Below are positions 1 through 64,000 of a DNA stretch of 64,000 bases, in pieces. A program made the position numbers and the translations under genes. How positions within the stretch are numbered: position 1 is the stretch's first letter; the number at the start of each line of letters is the position of its first letter. Location of the stretch: positions 620,001 to 684,000 of the forward strand of contig BAAHQB010000046.1 in NCBI GenBank assembly GCA_054601695.1, read 5' to 3'. This stretch comes from Amorphochlora amoebiformis. Its lineage: Eukaryota; Cercozoa; Chlorarachniophyceae. The notes beneath the pieces are model-generated. The model made no database searches, had not been told where the DNA came from, and saw nothing but the letters and a program-made list of their open reading frames with translations.

Positions 1-755
<755 letters not shown>

Positions 756-1124
756 TCACCCTAAACCCCTGAACTTAACCCTAACCCTACTAACCCTGAC
801 CCTAAACGTGACCCTAACCCTCAACCTTAACCCTACATTTCGCCTTAATCCTAACCCTAACCCTAACCCTAACCCTACAACCTTTACCCTAACACCCAAC
901 CTTAATCTATTAACCCTAACTATCACCCTAATGCTAACCCTGAACCTAACCCTTACCCTAATCCTGTCTCTAACCCTCACCCTAACCCTAACCTTACCCT
1001 GACCCTAACCCCAACCTTGGCTCTAATCTTCAACCTTAACCTTAACCCTAACCCTCTCGTCCTAACCCTAACCCTAACTCTAACCCTAACCCTAGCCCTA
1101 ACCCTAACCCTAACCCTAACCCTC
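756..1124 (+). repeat. degenerate telomere-type CCCTAA array
   Basis: Dozens of CCCTAA units with many substitutions (CCTTAA, CCCTGA, ACCCTC). The perfect units predict a TTAGGG-type telomeric motif. The array runs into a splice acceptor (CTCTCAG) for the exon at 1129, so it lies inside or directly beside a transcribed gene and is not a chromosome end. Confidence 0.9.
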
Positions 1125-1128
1125 TCAG

Positions 1129-3661
<2,533 letters not shown>

Positions 3662-5023
3662 CTAGTAGCTACTAGCTACGCATACTAACTAGACTAATCT
3701 AGTAATCATGAGCTAGTCACGGTGATTACACTGTTAAGGCTGGTGGACCAGTGGTGGTATCCTCTCGATCCTGGGTATCCTGGGTATCCGATGATAAAAC
3801 CCGAAATATAATATATATGATACTAGGCTATTACTAGCAGTCGACCTATAGTATACTCGTTGTACATGCACCTTCTAGACCGTCTAGACCGTATGTGAGC
3901 TAATCAATGGTCTAGATGGTCTAGATGGTATATAGTTAATTGTATACGCGCGCGTAGTATTCAAGTCGATCGATCATGACACCAAGTATATATGCTATCC
4001 GAGTAGTGTCAGAACTAGTTAAGAGTCATTATTAGTAATTATTAGAATCTTGCCTACATGAATTCATAATTTTTTAATATCATATCATACTCATTATATA
4101 ATATACTAGTAATCTATATATATATAGGTAATTAATACAATACAGATTTACTCCCAAAATCCGCACGATCGCTATCATATGAACGATGTCGTCTAGAAAT
4201 CGTGTTTGCACGCCACTGGAGTTCATGCCAGTGACTCAGTACACTGTGGCAAGATTTTAATTATCTTAATATGGTCGTGAGTATTTAGAGTGTATTTATA
4301 TTCATTAACGATTATAATAAACCAATCGCGTGCACCCTGTTGATGAGCAAGAATCTGCGCCATGGGTCCTAAATGGTGCTCAGAAACAGTGCTACGCCGA
4401 GGATTGTGTTGACCATACGTACTGTCTATATGTGCTGCACCAAGTAGCTATGGATCTTTAGAATGCCTCGGTTCCAAGTACTGCTAGCCTTATCGTTAAT
4501 CTCAGCCCTACAAGCAAAAAATTAGAACACAGCTGCCATTTAATCGTGATGTGAATATTCATACCCGAAAGTGGTAACGGGTGGCTTCGCCTTGAGCGGT
4601 TCAGGGATCCTGAATCCAGCCTCTCTTCGAATGTTAGTGATAGCGTCGTTCTGTTTTCTCGCCACCGACCAAACCTGTCAAATATCATGGCTCATCTTCA
4701 TATTTCGACAACACGAGGACGCCAACCTGGATTTTCATGGACACATAGGCAAGCCCCATGACCATCACGCCCGCCCCGAACGCATGCGACATTTTTTTTC
4801 GTCGATATGTCACTCAGGATGACATGAGTGGACTTGTGACCTCACTGAATGACAACACGTGCCAAATTCCATTAAACCTCTAACGGCGAAGAATGAATCG
4901 CTTGTCGGGCAAAGCGGTAGCTTCCAGCCATCCCTAGCGTCGCTGGAGGCACATAACCGATTTCCATAACGTAGATACTCAAATACCTAAACGATCAATC
5001 GAAAGTGCCCACAGTTGTTCTGA
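3662..5023. other. intergenic region, CTAG-rich, no TA array
   Basis: Complex, near-balanced sequence between the stop of gene 1 and the first supportable exon of the AMSH-like gene. No convincing coding exon was found; the open frames at 4458-4688 and 4571-4822 have no domain-like sequence and no supporting splice context. The tetranucleotide CTAG occurs at least fifteen times between 3655 and 4195. The missing start exon and promoter of the AMSH-like gene must lie here; an ATG with a short open frame ending at a GTAGCT donor lies at 4893-4916 but its phase does not join the next exon. Confidence 0.7.
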
Positions 5024-16026
<11,003 letters not shown>

Positions 16027-16527
16027 ACTGGATATCTATATCTTCTATATCTTAGGCTTAGATCCACTAAATGCAATATCATACCAGTATCAACTGTAAC
16101 AATAAAAACGCAGACGATAACGTAGCCTATGAATTGCCTCTAGTCCCTAGATCTCTATGGCATCACCATTCTTGCTAGCAGATACTAAGATTACGTCTAC
16201 TGTGATGATATACTCTGCTTATACTAATTAATGAGAATACGTGTGCGTACAAGATATAGTAGATCTAGCAGATGTAGCATAACAACTCTAGTCTAGCTAG
16301 TAACTTCAACTCTAGACTAGCCCCAATATATTAGAGTAACTACGCAACAGTGATTACTATATGAGTGCTAATATCCAGTTTATCTAGATTATATCCAAAT
16401 AGTGATACGGCTATTGTGCTGAAATGAGTGCACTACAAAATATCGTATCATAAAGTTACAATTTAACTTTTTACAAAGTAATTCGGTTCAGCATACTATA
16501 CGATTATAACCAATGGTAGCTAAAGTC
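16027..16527. other. convergent intergenic spacer, CTAG-rich
   Basis: About 500 bp between the stop of the AMSH-like gene (+) and the stop of the EF-PH-kinase gene (-). It has no TA array and no coding signature. CTAG occurs about ten times. Both 3' UTRs and poly(A) signals must fall here; I see no unambiguous AATAAA pair that I would annotate. Confidence 0.75.
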
Positions 16528-30319
<13,792 letters not shown>

Positions 30320-30890
30320 AGTTCGGCAGTTTTGGGGCTATGTGTGAGGCGCGTCAGGATCGTGGCCACTCAACCGGGGCTGCCTCGAGGGTTTGCAAAC
30401 TTGGGATGATTCCCGCGTGCCGTCACGCCATAGTATGCGTGACTTGTAGGCTTGTCACGTAAAGAAGGACGCAGGATTATAGGGGTTATGCTTATTTCAT
30501 GTTTTTCCCAGGAGATCACTAATTTGAAAAGAAGTTGAAAAGACCCAAAAAAACTCTTCATTCCGGATAATCTCTGGGGATCTCTCAGAGATTCCCTGAT
30601 GCCTGACCACGCGTAGACGCCCGCGCGAACGGTATGACCCTCGCCCGGGGACGACATCGCCGCTGGGGGTTGATGTTCAGGGCATGGCTTCTATGTGCTA
30701 CAATTCCAGTACTTTGGATAAGGTAGTGCGATTGCTGTACGCTAAGCGTGCGGTCAGATCGGATGTCAATCGTGCGTCTTTGACTAATAAACATCCTCCG
30801 ATTCGTTCTGCTACCCACTCTTCTTGATCACTCTTCTGATATAGTGAGACAGCCTTTATCATGCACGTTGACATAAAAAAATAGGTTCAG
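30320..30890. promoter_or_regulatory. divergent intergenic region of kinase and helicase genes
   Basis: About 570 bp of complex, TA-free, relatively GC-rich DNA between the kinase start codon (-) and the first supportable helicase exon (+). Both promoters should lie here; no TATA box or known motif stands out. The open frame on the minus strand at 30585-30818 shows no domain. An upstream helicase exon could be hidden here: an ATG frame from 30632 ends at a GTAGTG donor in the right phase, but its sequence is not convincing. Confidence 0.6.
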
Positions 30891-63737
<32,847 letters not shown>

Positions 63738-63797
63738 GTCAGAAATTCATACTACCTTTAGTAGTATAAGCATATGTGTATATATAGGTACACACCA

Positions 63798-63962
<165 letters not shown>

Positions 63963-64000
63963 ACACACACATGTAGATATAACAACAATTTATCATCAGA

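Noticed and set aside
4458-4822. Opposed 76- and 83-residue frames in the intergenic region
   Set aside because: Random-looking composition, no family signature, overlapping on both strands.
30585-30818. Minus-strand 77-residue frame upstream of the kinase
   Set aside because: No domain, no match of phase to the kinase exons, and it overlaps the divergent promoter region.

Overview
The window is nuclear DNA of a protist-like eukaryote. It holds four spliced genes cut into very short exons (about 30-170 nt), separated by introns made largely of (TA)n with (CT)n, (TAA)n, CA/TG and degenerate telomere-type CCCTAA/TTAGGG tracts. I rebuilt each gene by hand from GT-AG junctions, reading-frame phase and protein family signatures. 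The organism is not identifiable from sequence alone. An EF-hand/PH/kinase protein of the CDPK7 type hints at an alveolate or a relative; this is inference.

Layout. 1-1128: (CT)n, then a degenerate CCCTAA array, then the first visible exon of gene 1 (+), an unrecognised protein whose stop is at 3661. 3662-5023: complex intergenic DNA, CTAG-rich in its first third. 5024-16026 (+): AMSH/STAMBP-type JAMM deubiquitinase with an N-terminal MIT/USP8-dimer-like helical domain and a complete zinc site. 16027-16527: short convergent spacer, again CTAG-rich. 16528-30319 (-): a complete 32-exon, 714-codon-frame gene for an EF-hand + PH + Ser/Thr kinase protein with an acidic/lysine-rich tail. 30320-30890: TA-free divergent promoter region. 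30891 to the right edge (+): at least 45 exons of a Rad5/HLTF-type SNF2 helicase with UBA, HIRAN, split helicase core and an inserted RING finger; the last codons lie beyond the window.

Two of the genes act in ubiquitin biology (a K63-type deubiquitinase family; a RING/SNF2 translocase of the family that polyubiquitinates PCNA) and one in calcium/phosphoinositide signalling. Nothing shows co-regulation except that the kinase and the helicase share one divergent intergenic region.

Two features of genome structure stand out. First, the TA arrays are almost confined to introns: the three intergenic regions and the first introns of the genes lack them. Second, many exons have one or more decayed copies of one exon edge plus its splice site lying in the neighbouring intron, up to about eleven copies at 54.9-55.6 kb. 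These copies look like a recurrent process linked to the TA-rich introns.
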